Of a DNA stretch of 64,000 bases, positions 25,608 through 34,866 are shown one piece after another. How positions within the stretch are numbered: the first letter of the stretch is position 1; each line of letters opens with the position of its first letter. A model generated the notes under the pieces. The model was given only the letters and a program-made list of their open reading frames with translations. It made no database searches and was not told where the DNA came from. Source of the stretch: JABCZZ01 sp964454545. Its GTDB lineage: Bacteria; Pseudomonadota; Alphaproteobacteria; Rickettsiales; JABCZZ01. The translations under genes and the position numbers were made by a program. Location of the stretch: NCBI GenBank assembly GCA_964454545.1, contig CAYVTI010000002.1, positions 1 to 64,000 on the forward strand, in the 5' to 3' direction.

Positions 25608-25954
25608 GTTCTGGTATTTCTCTCGCTGCGCCCATGATGGCGACGACCTCGCTGCAGGATAACCTGCCTGATACGGTGATATCACAGCTGGGTAACGGTA
25701 ATAATACGAATCCGCAGAATATCGATACTATCAATAAAGTGGCGACCGACTTTGAGGCGGTGTTCCTGTCGCAGATGATGTCGGCCATGTTTTCCGGGGA
25801 GGATATAACCAACTATTTTGGAGGCGGCACCGCAGGCGAAATATACAAGAGTTTCCTTGTAGATCAGTATGGTAAGTCTATGGCACAGGCGGGTGGCATA
25901 GGAATTGCTACACAGGTTAAAAAGGAACTTCTTTCGCTGCAGGAGGTGTCATGA
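25604..25954 (+). CDS. flgJ: Rod-binding protein FlgJ (N-terminal domain type)
   Basis: 116 residues. Contains only the rod-binding domain: VATDFEAVFLSQMMSAMFSG, then GGGTAGEIYKSFLVDQYGKSMAQAGGIGIA. The muramidase domain of enterobacterial FlgJ is absent, as in most alphaproteobacteria. Needed for flagellar rod assembly in the periplasm. Coupled to flgI (ATGA) and overlapping the next gene by 4 bases. Confidence 0.88.
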   Translation: MSSGISLAAPMMATTSLQDNLPDTVISQLGNGNNTNPQNIDTINKVATDFEAVFLSQMMSAMFSGEDITNYFGGGTAGEIYKSFLVDQYGKSMAQAGGIGIATQVKKELLSLQEVS

Positions 25955-26400
25955 ATACCAGAGACAAGGAAACGCCGATCACCATAGAGGCGCTAATCAC
26001 CGTGACCAACGCGCTTGCCGCATTGCTTGCGGAAGAAAGCCAGATGATAGGGGATATGAAAATGGGCGCGGTGGGCGAGCTGCAGGAACGTAAACTGAAG
26101 CTTTCTTCCCTGCTCGAGCGTTATACGCGCCATTTTCATAAATATCCTGAGATGTTGATGGCGGCTTCGTATCAGGAAAAGGCGGATCTCAGGGCGGCAA
26201 ACGATATCCTGAAGAAGGAAATAAACGTGAACTATGAGAAACTGCTGGTAGGGCGCGCGGTAAACAAGGCAATTGTCACCTGCGTGACCGGAGTGCTGTC
26301 GAAAAAGGCAAGCAACGATCTCTATAACGCAAGCGGGACGATGTATAAGGGAACCCGCAATCATATGCCTCTTTCAGTGACGTTGAACAAGGTGGTGTAA
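25951..26400 (+). CDS. FlgN-like flagellar export chaperone (putative)
   Basis: 149 residues, almost all helical, no signal peptide. The N-terminal ITIEALITVTNALAALLAEESQMIGDM followed by KLKLSSLLERYTRHF fits the long paired helices of FlgN-type chaperones for FlgK and FlgL, and the gene lies directly before flgK. In other alphaproteobacteria the equivalent gene is annotated flbY/FlgN-like. Sequence similarity in this family is poor, so the call rests largely on position and helical character. Confidence 0.55.
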   Translation: MNTRDKETPITIEALITVTNALAALLAEESQMIGDMKMGAVGELQERKLKLSSLLERYTRHFHKYPEMLMAASYQEKADLRAANDILKKEINVNYEKLLVGRAVNKAIVTCVTGVLSKKASNDLYNASGTMYKGTRNHMPLSVTLNKVV

Positions 26401-26428
26401 ACAGAGGATCAGGGCAGAGGGGAATTGT

Positions 26429-29158
26429 ATGGGATTATTAGGTGCACTGAATAATGCCGTATCGGGGCTTAACGTAAACCAGCAGAGCCTGAGTGTATTG
26501 TCGCAGAACGTAAGCAACGCCAATACGCCGGGATACTCGCGGGAAGTTGCAAACCAGCAGGCGGATTTCATTGCCGGACAGGGGCAGGGCGCATCGATTG
26601 CGAGTATCACGCGCGCGGTCAATGAATTCCTGAATACGCAGGTGCGGACGCAGACTTCGGTCAACAGTTCCGCCCTGGCGCTTACCGATTATTACAGCCA
26701 GATACAGAACTTCCTTGGCCAGCCGGGCGCGAATAACAGCATCGATCAGAGCATATCCGCCTTCTTTGTTGCCGTGCAGGCTCTGGCAAACTCGCCGAGT
26801 GCTTCCGCGCAGGCCAGCGTGGTGGATACCGGGAGCCAGATGGCGAGCGGCATATCGGGCCTTGCGAATTCCCTGCAGGGTTTGAGGCTTCAGGCGGATC
26901 AGGATATCAGCAATTCCGTAAATACCATCAATTCGGATATACAGAACCTGTTCCAGAATAATCAGGCCATCGAGCAGGCGGTGGCGACCAAGCAGGGCGC
27001 CGCCGGGCTTCTGGACAAGCGCGACTCGCTTCTGAACGATCTGGCGCAGTATGTGGATATCCGTCCCGTGGAACAGCCGGACGGCAGCGTGGTAATCAAT
27101 ACCGCCAGCGGCGTCACGCTGCTTACCACCACGACCTATAGCGCGTTGAGCCATCCGGCGGCTTCGTCTGTCCAGACCTTCATCAATAACGGCTCCCTGT
27201 CGCCGATAAATGTTACGACGCTTGACAGCAATGGCAATGCGCTTGGCCAGCCGGTAGCGCTTGCGACCGGCGGCCCGAGCAGTTCGGTCACTAGCTCGAT
27301 AGGCAGCGGTAAGCTAAACGGGCTGCTCGCCATGCGCGACAGCATTATTCCCAATGTCCTGAGCCAGCTCGACCAGCTGTCCGGCATGATCCGCGACGGC
27401 TTCAATGCGATAACCAATGCGGGGACAAGCTTTCCTCCGCCCAATTCCTATACCGGGACGACACTTCTGAGTGGCGCGAGCACTTCCCTGTATTCAGGCA
27501 GCATCCGCATAGCGGCGCTCGGCAATAACGGTAACCCGGTCACATCGCCTTATCCGGATGAACCCAACGGCCTGCAGCCGCTGACGCTGGATTTGTCAAA
27601 GCTCGATACCGGAAAAGGCGCGGGAACCGATTCGGTGGACGGCATCATCAACGCCATAAACCAGTATTTCGGACCCCCGCAGAACAAGATGGAAATAGGC
27701 AACCTCAATAATGTGCAGCTCGGGCTTGTCTCCAATAATGTTCCCGATACCAGCGGCAGTACGGTGAGCTTCGATTTCAACCTGGATAATATAAGCGCAA
27801 ACAGCGCAAGCTTTTATGTCGGCGGCATAACGGTTCAGGACAGCGCCGGGACGACCATTGCAAGCAGCACGGCTTTCCCGCCCACCGTGACCACTACCCA
27901 GCCTGCAGTGGCGCTGGCGCCAGTGGGTACGTATCAGACCACCCTGGGCAGTAATACTGTCACCCTGACTACTGCCGGGACGAACACGCTTGCCAACGGG
28001 GATATCATTTATCTGAATCCGCCTCCCGGTGCGGTTAACGGAATAAGCGCCAGCGCGCTTGGCGGGTATTTTACCGTCAGCAATGTCTCGGGGAATAGTT
28101 TTAGCGTTACCGTATCGGGACCGGGCGCCACTTCCACAGGTCCTGCAAATGCCGCTGGCGTCACCGCTCTCCCCCAATACGACACGGTGAATTCCGGCGG
28201 TATGACACGCACCGGCGCCGATGGCGTGTTAACGGCGTCTTTGGCCGGAAATCCTGCTTCTCCGTATTATACCATACAGGCGAACATAGCGACGGTGGAT
28301 GCCACTGGCAAGCTGGTCACGTCGACCGTTTCCTACCGTGTTACGAATAATACTTCCAATGTCATGAACAATCTCATTGGCGCGACGGCAGCGGCTGGCG
28401 GCGGCACGGTTGTGGCGCCGGTATCCACCCAGCCCATCCTTACGGCGACGCTGGTCGATGCCAACGGCAACCCGCTCTCGAAAATAAACGGCGTGTATGG
28501 CAACCAGCAGGGATATCTCAAAATAGCTGCAACGAACAGCACTGGCGCCGTCGCCATTGATGAGCTTGACAGTAAAGAACTTGGCCTTGCCCTGTCGGGC
28601 ATTCCTGCAACCAATATGGGATTCTCGCAATATTTTGGGCTGAATAATTTTTTCAACCCTGCAGCGACGGTGACTGGCAATACCACAACGAACAGTGCGA
28701 TCAACCTGTCGGTGGAGAGCAGGCTCATAAGCAACCCGGGCCTTGTAAGCGCGGGAAAACTTGCCCTGGGTCTTCCGTCTACCGGCGGCGCGCCAAACTT
28801 CACCTATGTGCTTTCCTCTGGCGACAACAGCATAAGCCAGCGGCTTGCCGGGCTTGCGACCCAGCTCAACAGTTTTGCCGCTGTCGGCGGCCTTTCCTCC
28901 AGCAATACGACATTTTCGCAATATGCCGGTCAGATCATCGCCGCGACCTCGACCAATTCGACCAACGCCACAAGCGTGCAGAAAGACAGCCAGGCGCTGC
29001 TCAACGGGTTCGTCAAGAGCGCGCAGTCGGATTCAGGGGTCAATCTCGATCAGGAACTTGCCAACACCATCATCTTCCAGAATGCCTATAGCGCGTCGGC
29101 AAGGATTGTCACGGTGGTAAGCACTATGTTTAACGATTTGGTCAATATCATACACTGA
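26429..29158 (+). CDS. flgK: Flagellar hook-associated protein 1
   Basis: 909 residues, well above the usual 450-650. Conserved ends: MGLLGALNNAVSGLNVNQQSLSVLSQNVSNANTPGYSRE at the N-terminus and GVNLDQELANTIIFQNAYSASARIVTVVSTMFNDLVNII at the C-terminus, which form the coiled D0/D1 domains at the hook-filament junction. The extra length is a Thr/Ser/Gly/Asn-rich middle (about residues 430-720), probably additional surface-exposed beta domains. AGAGGGG precedes the ATG. Between the FlgN-like chaperone and flgL. Confidence 0.93.
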   Translation: MGLLGALNNAVSGLNVNQQSLSVLSQNVSNANTPGYSREVANQQADFIAGQGQGASIASITRAVNEFLNTQVRTQTSVNSSALALTDYYSQIQNFLGQPGANNSIDQSISAFFVAVQALANSPSASAQASVVDTGSQMASGISGLANSLQGLRLQADQDISNSVNTINSDIQNLFQNNQAIEQAVATKQGAAGLLDKRDSLLNDLAQYVDIRPVEQPDGSVVINTASGVTLLTTTTYSALSHPAASSVQTFINNGSLSPINVTTLDSNGNALGQPVALATGGPSSSVTSSIGSGKLNGLLAMRDSIIPNVLSQLDQLSGMIRDGFNAITNAGTSFPPPNSYTGTTLLSGASTSLYSGSIRIAALGNNGNPVTSPYPDEPNGLQPLTLDLSKLDTGKGAGTDSVDGIINAINQYFGPPQNKMEIGNLNNVQLGLVSNNVPDTSGSTVSFDFNLDNISANSASFYVGGITVQDSAGTTIASSTAFPPTVTTTQPAVALAPVGTYQTTLGSNTVTLTTAGTNTLANGDIIYLNPPPGAVNGISASALGGYFTVSNVSGNSFSVTVSGPGATSTGPANAAGVTALPQYDTVNSGGMTRTGADGVLTASLAGNPASPYYTIQANIATVDATGKLVTSTVSYRVTNNTSNVMNNLIGATAAAGGGTVVAPVSTQPILTATLVDANGNPLSKINGVYGNQQGYLKIAATNSTGAVAIDELDSKELGLALSGIPATNMGFSQYFGLNNFFNPAATVTGNTTTNSAINLSVESRLISNPGLVSAGKLALGLPSTGGAPNFTYVLSSGDNSISQRLAGLATQLNSFAAVGGLSSSNTTFSQYAGQIIAATSTNSTNATSVQKDSQALLNGFVKSAQSDSGVNLDQELANTIIFQNAYSASARIVTVVSTMFNDLVNIIH

Positions 29159-29188
29159 TGAAAAATCTTGTCCGGAAAGGATTAGTAT

Positions 29189-30094
29189 ATGACAGTAAGT
29201 AATGTAAGCACATTCGGATCACTGCAAACCCTGCTTCAGAATATGAGCACGGTGCAGGATACCCTCAACAATGATCAGGTGCAGATTTCGAGTGGCCAGA
29301 AAAGCCAGACTTTTGACGGCATAAGCAGCAGCGTCGAACAGTTGTCTTCCCTTAACTCGCAGATTGCGCGCCTGACGAATTACCAGCAAAGCAACGGCGT
29401 GGTCATAGGACAGATGCAGACTACCAACACCGCGCTGGGGCAGATCGTACAGCTTTCTACCAGTGTGAAGAGCCTGATCGCCGCCCAGTTGAGCGGCACG
29501 TCAAGCCTGACTTCATTCCAGAAGCAGCTTCAGGCGCAGATGAATAATATGACCTCCATACTGAATACCTCTTATGGCTCAAATTTCATATTCGGCGGCG
29601 CTGCTACCAGCGCCCCGCCTGTGAAGGATAATATTCCTGGCCCGGTTCAGATAGGGGTGCCGGATGCCAATTACTATCAGGGCAGCGATCAGGATACGAC
29701 ATTCCGTATCACCGACAGCCAGACGGTTACTCCGGGTATCCGGGCCGACAACACGGCCTTCCAGCAGGTTTTTGCCGGGCTGCGGCAGGCGCTGTCCATT
29801 ACCCAAAGCGGGGATACGACATCCTTGAAGAACGCTGAAAATCTCGTCGATCAGGGAACACAGGGAGTGATTTCCCTGCAGGCGACGGTTAATACCAATA
29901 TTCTGACAGTGCAGCAGGCAAATTCGCAGATGCAGTCCATGCAGACGTATTTTCAGGGGATAGTCTCCAACCTTTCAAGCGCGGATGTGGTTTCGCTTTC
30001 CGCGCAGGTGGCGCAGGATACGAACATACTGCAGGCCAGTTTCGCTACTTATGCGCGCATAAGCGCGCTCAGTCTCGTAAATTACCTTAAATAG
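29189..30094 (+). CDS. flgL: Flagellar hook-associated protein 3
   Basis: 301 residues. Flagellin-like ends: LQNMSTVQDTLNNDQVQISSGQKSQ near the N-terminus (the typical SSG motif) and a C-terminal helix (VAQDTNILQASFATYARISALSLVNYL). SNFIFGG is typical of the alphaproteobacterial FlgL group. Forms the second junction ring between hook and filament; follows flgK by 30 bases. Confidence 0.9.
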   Translation: MTVSNVSTFGSLQTLLQNMSTVQDTLNNDQVQISSGQKSQTFDGISSSVEQLSSLNSQIARLTNYQQSNGVVIGQMQTTNTALGQIVQLSTSVKSLIAAQLSGTSSLTSFQKQLQAQMNNMTSILNTSYGSNFIFGGAATSAPPVKDNIPGPVQIGVPDANYYQGSDQDTTFRITDSQTVTPGIRADNTAFQQVFAGLRQALSITQSGDTTSLKNAENLVDQGTQGVISLQATVNTNILTVQQANSQMQSMQTYFQGIVSNLSSADVVSLSAQVAQDTNILQASFATYARISALSLVNYLK

Positions 30095-30162
30095 AGTGCG
30101 CATGATTTTTATAGTTTTTTCGGTATCCGTAACGTATAATACAAGGGAAGCGTGGTAATTTT

Positions 30163-30663
30163 ATGATGGTGAGTGTACACGTGAGTCAGCTGGAGAAAAT
30201 GGCGTTTCTGAACGGTAATCCTTCGGAAAATCCGGAGTTTATCGATACGCGTTTCGGCAGGATTGCGTTGCAGGTTGATAAGAAAATCCTGTTTCCCCGC
30301 GGCCTTCTCGGTATGCCCGACAAGCAGGGTTTCTTTCTCACCGAATTTCCGAGCGAGAAATTGAGCAAGTTCAAATTGCTGCAGTGCACTGACGATTACG
30401 GGCTTTCTTTTATCGCGCTGCCACTGGAGATGCGCAATGGCATCCTTGCGCCGGAAGATATCGCGCTCGCCTGTAAGGATTTGGGCATATTGCCGGAAAA
30501 TCTGGTCATACTTCTGATCGTATCGGTTCACCGCTCCCCTCAAAAAATTTCCATCTCTGTGAATGCGCGCGCGCCCTTGCTGATAGACACCTCCCTGAAG
30601 CTGGCAGCGCAGTATGTTTTTCAGACGGATAAATATCAAGTTCAGCATTACATAACGGTATGA
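30163..30663 (+). CDS. fliW: Flagellar assembly factor FliW
   Basis: 166 residues. After about 24 residues the FliW fold starts: IDTRFGRIALQVDKKILFPRGLLGMPDKQGFFLTEF, then LLQCTDDYGLSFIALP, VILLIVSVH, ISVNARAPLLIDTSLKLAAQYV. FliW binds flagellin and antagonises CsrA, tying flagellin translation to export; it is best known in Bacillus, Campylobacter and spirochaetes. A TATAAT at 30135-30140 may be part of a separate promoter. No csrA gene is visible in the window. Two ATGs (30163 and 30166) are equally possible. Confidence 0.88.
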   Translation: MMVSVHVSQLEKMAFLNGNPSENPEFIDTRFGRIALQVDKKILFPRGLLGMPDKQGFFLTEFPSEKLSKFKLLQCTDDYGLSFIALPLEMRNGILAPEDIALACKDLGILPENLVILLIVSVHRSPQKISISVNARAPLLIDTSLKLAAQYVFQTDKYQVQHYITV

Positions 30664-30712
30664 TGCTATTTCTCCTCCCGATTTCATTTAACGTGCCAAT
30701 GTAATCACTTTT

Positions 30713-31891
30713 ATGCCGCATCCCGTTACCACTCAGGAGTTCATGCTGCGTTTCCAGTGCCTGGGAGCAGAGTGTGAAGATACGTGCTGCCAGGGCTGGA
30801 GCATGCAGGTGGATGACTATACCTATGACAAATACAACAAAGCAGGTCCGGATCTGCTGGATGCGGTGTCCGGCGAACCGGGCAAATACAGCATGCGCCG
30901 CGATCCGAAGACCGGGTTCTGCGTGAAATTTGATAACGGCTTATGCGGCATACAGAAGAAATATGGTGCAGGCATGCTGGGTGAGGCATGCTACTTCTAC
31001 CCGCGCATCCTTCGCTCTTTGGGTGACACCGATATGATGACGGGAACGCTTTCCTGTCCCGAAGTGGCGCGATTGTCGCTGTTTTCCGGAACGTCCTTTG
31101 AAATGGTGCAGGGGGATATCAAGAGCCTGCTCGCGGACATGAAGAATTACCTGCCGGGTTCACTCTCCACCGATCAGGCTGTTGCGATACATAAGGCGTT
31201 CATGGATGCCGCACTGGATGAGCACGCATCCCCGCAGCGTTCGCTGATGCGTATCTTTGCCGCCTGTGAGTCACTTGAGCGGGTCAGCGTGGGATCCTGG
31301 CCGGATGCTGTCCCTTTTTATCTTGGGCATGCGGATTCGGGGCTTACTCCGCCGGAGAGCGCGCCGACGGATCCGGTCTATCTGCTGCAGGCGCTATGCG
31401 GACTGATGGTCGCCGCCAAGAAAGTGAACAACACGCGCCTTATGCAGACCATATCGGAAATGGAGCGGGCGTTGCATGTGGCCATACGCATGGACGATCT
31501 TACCATCGTGCCGCTGCCTGATGCGGCGAATGCCGCAAAGGAATTGTCTGAGCAATGGACGAAGCGTTACCAGACAATGTACGCGCCGCTTCTGCGGCGC
31601 TATCTTGCCATGCAGCTGTCGCTCGCGCTTTTTCCTTTCTGCGGATTTGGCAACAGCCTGAGCGAGCGCATCGGAATCATCGGCGTCAGGTTTGCCACCG
31701 TCCGGCTTGCGCTCATGAGCGCCTGCGCATTGTCCGCAAAGCCGCTGGATGAGAGGCATGCGATTAGAATCGTGCAGAGCCTGTCGCGCCTTCTCGATCA
31801 CCTTGCGGAGCCGGATTTCTCCCTGCAGATTTATAATGAAACCGGATGGCTGAAAAAGGCCAGGTTACGTGCCGTCGTTGGCGATAATTAG
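30713..31891 (+). CDS. fliB: Flagellin lysine-N-methylase-like protein FliB
   Basis: 392 residues. The Cys signature of FliB is complete: CEDTCCQGW near residue 21, GFCVKFDNGLCGIQKKYG near residue 69 and GEACYFYPRILR near residue 87, a probable Fe-S or metal site. FliB methylates surface lysines of flagellin in Salmonella. The gene directly follows fliW and the hook-associated genes, supporting a role in filament modification. The last four bases overlap the convergent pgpA stop. Confidence 0.85.
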   Translation: MPHPVTTQEFMLRFQCLGAECEDTCCQGWSMQVDDYTYDKYNKAGPDLLDAVSGEPGKYSMRRDPKTGFCVKFDNGLCGIQKKYGAGMLGEACYFYPRILRSLGDTDMMTGTLSCPEVARLSLFSGTSFEMVQGDIKSLLADMKNYLPGSLSTDQAVAIHKAFMDAALDEHASPQRSLMRIFAACESLERVSVGSWPDAVPFYLGHADSGLTPPESAPTDPVYLLQALCGLMVAAKKVNNTRLMQTISEMERALHVAIRMDDLTIVPLPDAANAAKELSEQWTKRYQTMYAPLLRRYLAMQLSLALFPFCGFGNSLSERIGIIGVRFATVRLALMSACALSAKPLDERHAIRIVQSLSRLLDHLAEPDFSLQIYNETGWLKKARLRAVVGDN

Positions 31892-32400
31892 AACGATACC
31901 AGGAATTTCTGTATACTGTCTGCGTAGCCCGGAAGGCGCAATATTTCGAAAATAGCCACCGGATAAAGAGCCGCCAGCACATCGTCGAACATGACGCCGA
32001 ACCCGCCGTGGATTTTCCGGTCGGCAAGGGATACCGGCCAGGGTTTCACGATGTCGAAAAAGCGGAAAAGCAGCAGCCCGGTTATATAGGAGACAAGGGT
32101 GGGGTACATGAAGGATAACAGCAGCCATTGCCCCGCCACTTCGTCGATGACCATTTCGCGTGGGTCTTCCCTGTCCACGTAGGGCAGGTAGAAATGGCAG
32201 GCTACCCATCCGGTGAAAAAGGCGATGATACTGGCCGCGAGCAGGGCGTGATTGCCGAAATGGGTCTGTATGATCCAGGCAAAGGGCAGGGCGGCGATGG
32301 AGCCGAATGTGCCGGCGGCTTTGGGGGCAAGCCCGGCGCCGAACCATGTGCCGATGAATTTAGCGGGATGAAATAATGATAATGGCTTATCATGGCCCAT
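31888..32400 (-). CDS. pgpA: Phosphatidylglycerophosphatase A
   Basis: 170 residues, several membrane helices. Removes phosphate from phosphatidylglycerophosphate to make phosphatidylglycerol. Motifs: GTWFGAGLAPKAAGTFGSIAALP, DEVAGQWL, and FRFFDIVKPWP with GGFGVMFDDVLAALY, the acidic residues that bind Mg. Starts directly at the ispDF stop codon, so it is the second gene of that operon. Confidence 0.93.
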   Translation of the reverse strand: MGHDKPLSLFHPAKFIGTWFGAGLAPKAAGTFGSIAALPFAWIIQTHFGNHALLAASIIAFFTGWVACHFYLPYVDREDPREMVIDEVAGQWLLLSFMYPTLVSYITGLLLFRFFDIVKPWPVSLADRKIHGGFGVMFDDVLAALYPVAIFEILRLPGYADSIQKFLVSF

Positions 32401-33576
32401 CTAATTCTCCACTGGCAATTTTATGGTTACCACCGCCTGTGCGGCGATGCCTTCCCCGCGCCCTGTAAATCCCATCTTCTCCGTCGTGGTCGCTTTTACG
32501 CTGACGCGGTTCTTTTCCACTTCAAGCAATTTCGCCACCTGCTCGATCATGGCGGCGCGGTGGGGCGCGATATGTGGACGCTCGCAGATAATCGTGATGT
32601 CAGCGTTGATGATTTTCCCCCGCTTTCGCTCAAGGAGTTCGCAGGCATGGCGCACGAACACGGAAGAGCTTGCCCCTTTCCACCTGGGATCGGAAGGGGG
32701 GAAATGCATCCCTATGTCGCCTTCCGCGATGCTGCCCAAAATCGCATCCACCAGCGCGTGCAGCCCGGCATCCGCGTCGGAATGCCCTTCCAGCATGAAA
32801 TCCGATTCTATCTCTATCCCGCACAGGGTGATATGGGTTCTGTTGTCATTGGCCGCCGCGATGAGCCGGTGGGCGTCGAACCCGCTGCCGGTACGCGTCT
32901 CATAGGTTGCCGCCAGCAGCTTTCTCGCATCCTGCATGTCTTCCATGGTGGTGATTTTATAATTATGTTCGGAACCGCTCACAGTTTTAACCTCCATTCC
33001 GCTCTGTTCGGCAATCGCCGAGTCGTCGGTGAATTCAAGATCGGCGTTTTTATTATGCGCTTCCAGAATCTCCCGGTAGTGGAAACCCTGAGGCGTCTGG
33101 GCGCGGAAGAGTTTCTTGCGTTCGATGGTGCCGATGATGCGCTCTTCTTCCACATGCTTGAGCGTATCGAATACCGGCAGCGCGGGAATGATGGCGGGCG
33201 TCTGCGCAAGCCCGGTGATGACGCGCGATATGACGTCGCCGGCGATGTTGGGCCGCGCGGCATCGTGTATGAGAACATAATCAGGCGACAGGTGCGCGAT
33301 GGCTTCCAGCCCAAGTTTCACGGACTTCTGGCGCGTATCGCCGCCGCTTACCGGCGGCAGCAGCTTAAGCCCATGCGTATGCTCGTCATAATAGTCACGG
33401 TGTGAGGGGTTGATGACGACCACCACATGCGTGATGTCCGGATGCTGCAGGAATGCCTCGGCGGTGCGGCGCAGCAGGCTCTTATCCTCAAGCATTTGGT
33501 ATTGTTTCGGGACACCGCCTCCGGCGCGGCGGCTTTCCCCGGCGGCGACGATCAGCGCAACGACATTCTTTTCCAT
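32401..33576 (-). CDS. ispDF: Bifunctional IspD/IspF (MEP isoprenoid pathway)
   Basis: 391 residues from the ATG at 33576 (MEKNVVALIVAAG); the frame is open a little further. N-terminal IspD cytidylyltransferase: AAGESRRAGGGVPKQYQ (nucleotide loop), DAARPN. C-terminal IspF cyclodiphosphate synthase from about residue 232: TGSGFDAHRL, GHSDADAGLHALVDAILG (zinc His/Asp), DIGMHFPPSD. Together they make two non-adjacent steps of the MEP pathway. The fusion is typical of alpha- and epsilonproteobacteria. Confidence 0.96.
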   Translation of the reverse strand: MEKNVVALIVAAGESRRAGGGVPKQYQMLEDKSLLRRTAEAFLQHPDITHVVVVINPSHRDYYDEHTHGLKLLPPVSGGDTRQKSVKLGLEAIAHLSPDYVLIHDAARPNIAGDVISRVITGLAQTPAIIPALPVFDTLKHVEEERIIGTIERKKLFRAQTPQGFHYREILEAHNKNADLEFTDDSAIAEQSGMEVKTVSGSEHNYKITTMEDMQDARKLLAATYETRTGSGFDAHRLIAAANDNRTHITLCGIEIESDFMLEGHSDADAGLHALVDAILGSIAEGDIGMHFPPSDPRWKGASSSVFVRHACELLERKRGKIINADITIICERPHIAPHRAAMIEQVAKLLEVEKNRVSVKATTTEKMGFTGRGEGIAAQAVVTIKLPVEN

Positions 33577-33642
33577 GACATGTTCATAGACCACCGCCAT
33601 GCGCCCGTCAACCAAGGTATATCACAGGCAGAGCCTCTTGAA

Positions 33643-34110
33643 TTATGTTCCTCTGTGGACGCTGTTGATATAGCTTGTCCAGAACCGCTCCAACTGATGC
33701 AGGGTGACATTGAGCCCCGGCAGGGATTTGATGTTAGGCTCGCTCGTTTGCAGCGCTTCGATGTTGCGCTTATAGAGCTCGTCGATTTTCCGGCACAGTT
33801 CCAGCCCTTTCTCGGAAAGTTTCACGCGCGTCGAGCGCTTGTCATGCGCGGAGCGTTCTTTTATAAGGAAGCCTTTTTCCACCAGATCCTTCACGTTGTA
33901 GGAGACATTGGATCCTAGATAATAGCCGCGGTTGGTAAGTTCCCCGATAGTAATCTGCTCGTTATTGATGTTGTAGAGTATCAGCGTCTGGACGTTGTTG
34001 ATTTCATCAATCTTCAGGCGATCGAGCTCAGTCTTGATGACGTCAAGGAAACGTCGGTGCAGACGCTCTATAAGCAGGATTGTCTCTAGGTAAACTTCTT
34101 TCACAGGCAT
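33643..34110 (-). CDS. ldtR: MarR-family regulator, LdtR-like
   Basis: 155 residues from ATG 34110 (MPVKEVYLETILLIERLHRRF). Winged helix-turn-helix in the middle: LILYNINNEQITIGELTNRGYYLGSNVSYNVKDLVEKGFL, and the wing RSAHDKRSTRVKLSEKG. This pattern, including GYYLGSN, matches LdtR of Rhizobiales/Liberibacter, which controls an L,D-transpeptidase and cell-wall or osmotic stress genes. A TTG (34119) or a GTG (34104, AGAGG six bases upstream) are alternative starts. No ldt gene is adjacent. Confidence 0.8.
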   Translation of the reverse strand: MPVKEVYLETILLIERLHRRFLDVIKTELDRLKIDEINNVQTLILYNINNEQITIGELTNRGYYLGSNVSYNVKDLVEKGFLIKERSAHDKRSTRVKLSEKGLELCRKIDELYKRNIEALQTSEPNIKSLPGLNVTLHQLERFWTSYINSVHRGT

Positions 34111-34203
34111 CCTCTTCAAAGTTATTTTAATCTAACATAGAACATAAAACAGTTAAGGAATGCTTAACAAGTGTTTTTTTATAAGTTTTTTATCTATCGC
34201 AGG

Positions 34204-34866
34204 TTATTTCCCGGCCTGCGTGAACAGCCTATCCAGCAGCCCCACAAGCTCCGCGTGGTTTTCCACCTGTGTTGCAAAAGGATAGTTTAATGGTTTTCCC
34301 GGAAGTTCGCCATAAAATACTGGCACGCACCCTGCTGCATGCGCGCATTCCATGTCTATAGCGCTGTCGCCGACGAACCAGACCTCGTTTCCCGCGGCGA
34401 TCGGAGCGCCATCCAGCGCAGCATGCACAGGATCGGCCGCCGGTTTGTCCTTCGCGGTGTCGTCCGCGCCTATGACTTTGCTGAAATACCTGTCCCACCC
34501 GATATGGGCTGTTTCCTTGCGCAGATTAATGCCTTTCTTATTGCTTGCCACCGCCAGATAGACGGGTTTGGTGCTGAGCCATGCGAGCATCTCTTCTGCG
34601 CCCGGCAATGCTTCGAGTCTTTCAAGATGAATAGCGCGGAACCTTGCTTGGTAGATATCCGCAGCCTTCTGCCAGTCATGGCCGAACACCAGCGGGAACG
34701 AATCGCGCATCGAGCGGGCAACGCGCTCTTTAACAGTCTCAATTGTCCATGGCTCACGCCCCATTTCGGCGAAGGTTTCGTTAAGCGCCTGGTGGATGAC
34801 CGGCCAGGTGTTCACCAGCGTGTTGTCCCAGTCGAATATAATGGCTCTAGGCGGTCTCAATTCCAT
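34204..34866 (-). CDS. HAD-family phosphatase (phosphoglycolate phosphatase-like)
   Basis: 220 residues. HAD motifs: IIFDWDNTLVNTW (nucleophile Asp and acid/base Asp), VASNKKG (motif II), KDKPAADPV (Lys of motif III) and FVGDSAIDMECA (metal Asp pair). A cap domain lies between motifs I and II. Substrate is not deducible; phosphoglycolate phosphatase-like proteins have this size. Overlaps the aminotransferase gene by 10 bases. Confidence 0.85.
   Translation of the reverse strand: MELRPPRAIIFDWDNTLVNTWPVIHQALNETFAEMGREPWTIETVKERVARSMRDSFPLVFGHDWQKAADIYQARFRAIHLERLEALPGAEEMLAWLSTKPVYLAVASNKKGINLRKETAHIGWDRYFSKVIGADDTAKDKPAADPVHAALDGAPIAAGNEVWFVGDSAIDMECAHAAGCVPVFYGELPGKPLNYPFATQVENHAELVGLLDRLFTQAGK

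Noticed and set aside
30109..30160. Firm sigma-70 promoter before fliW
   Set aside because: TATAAT is perfect, but no TTGACA-like element lies at the right distance; noted only in the fliW entry.
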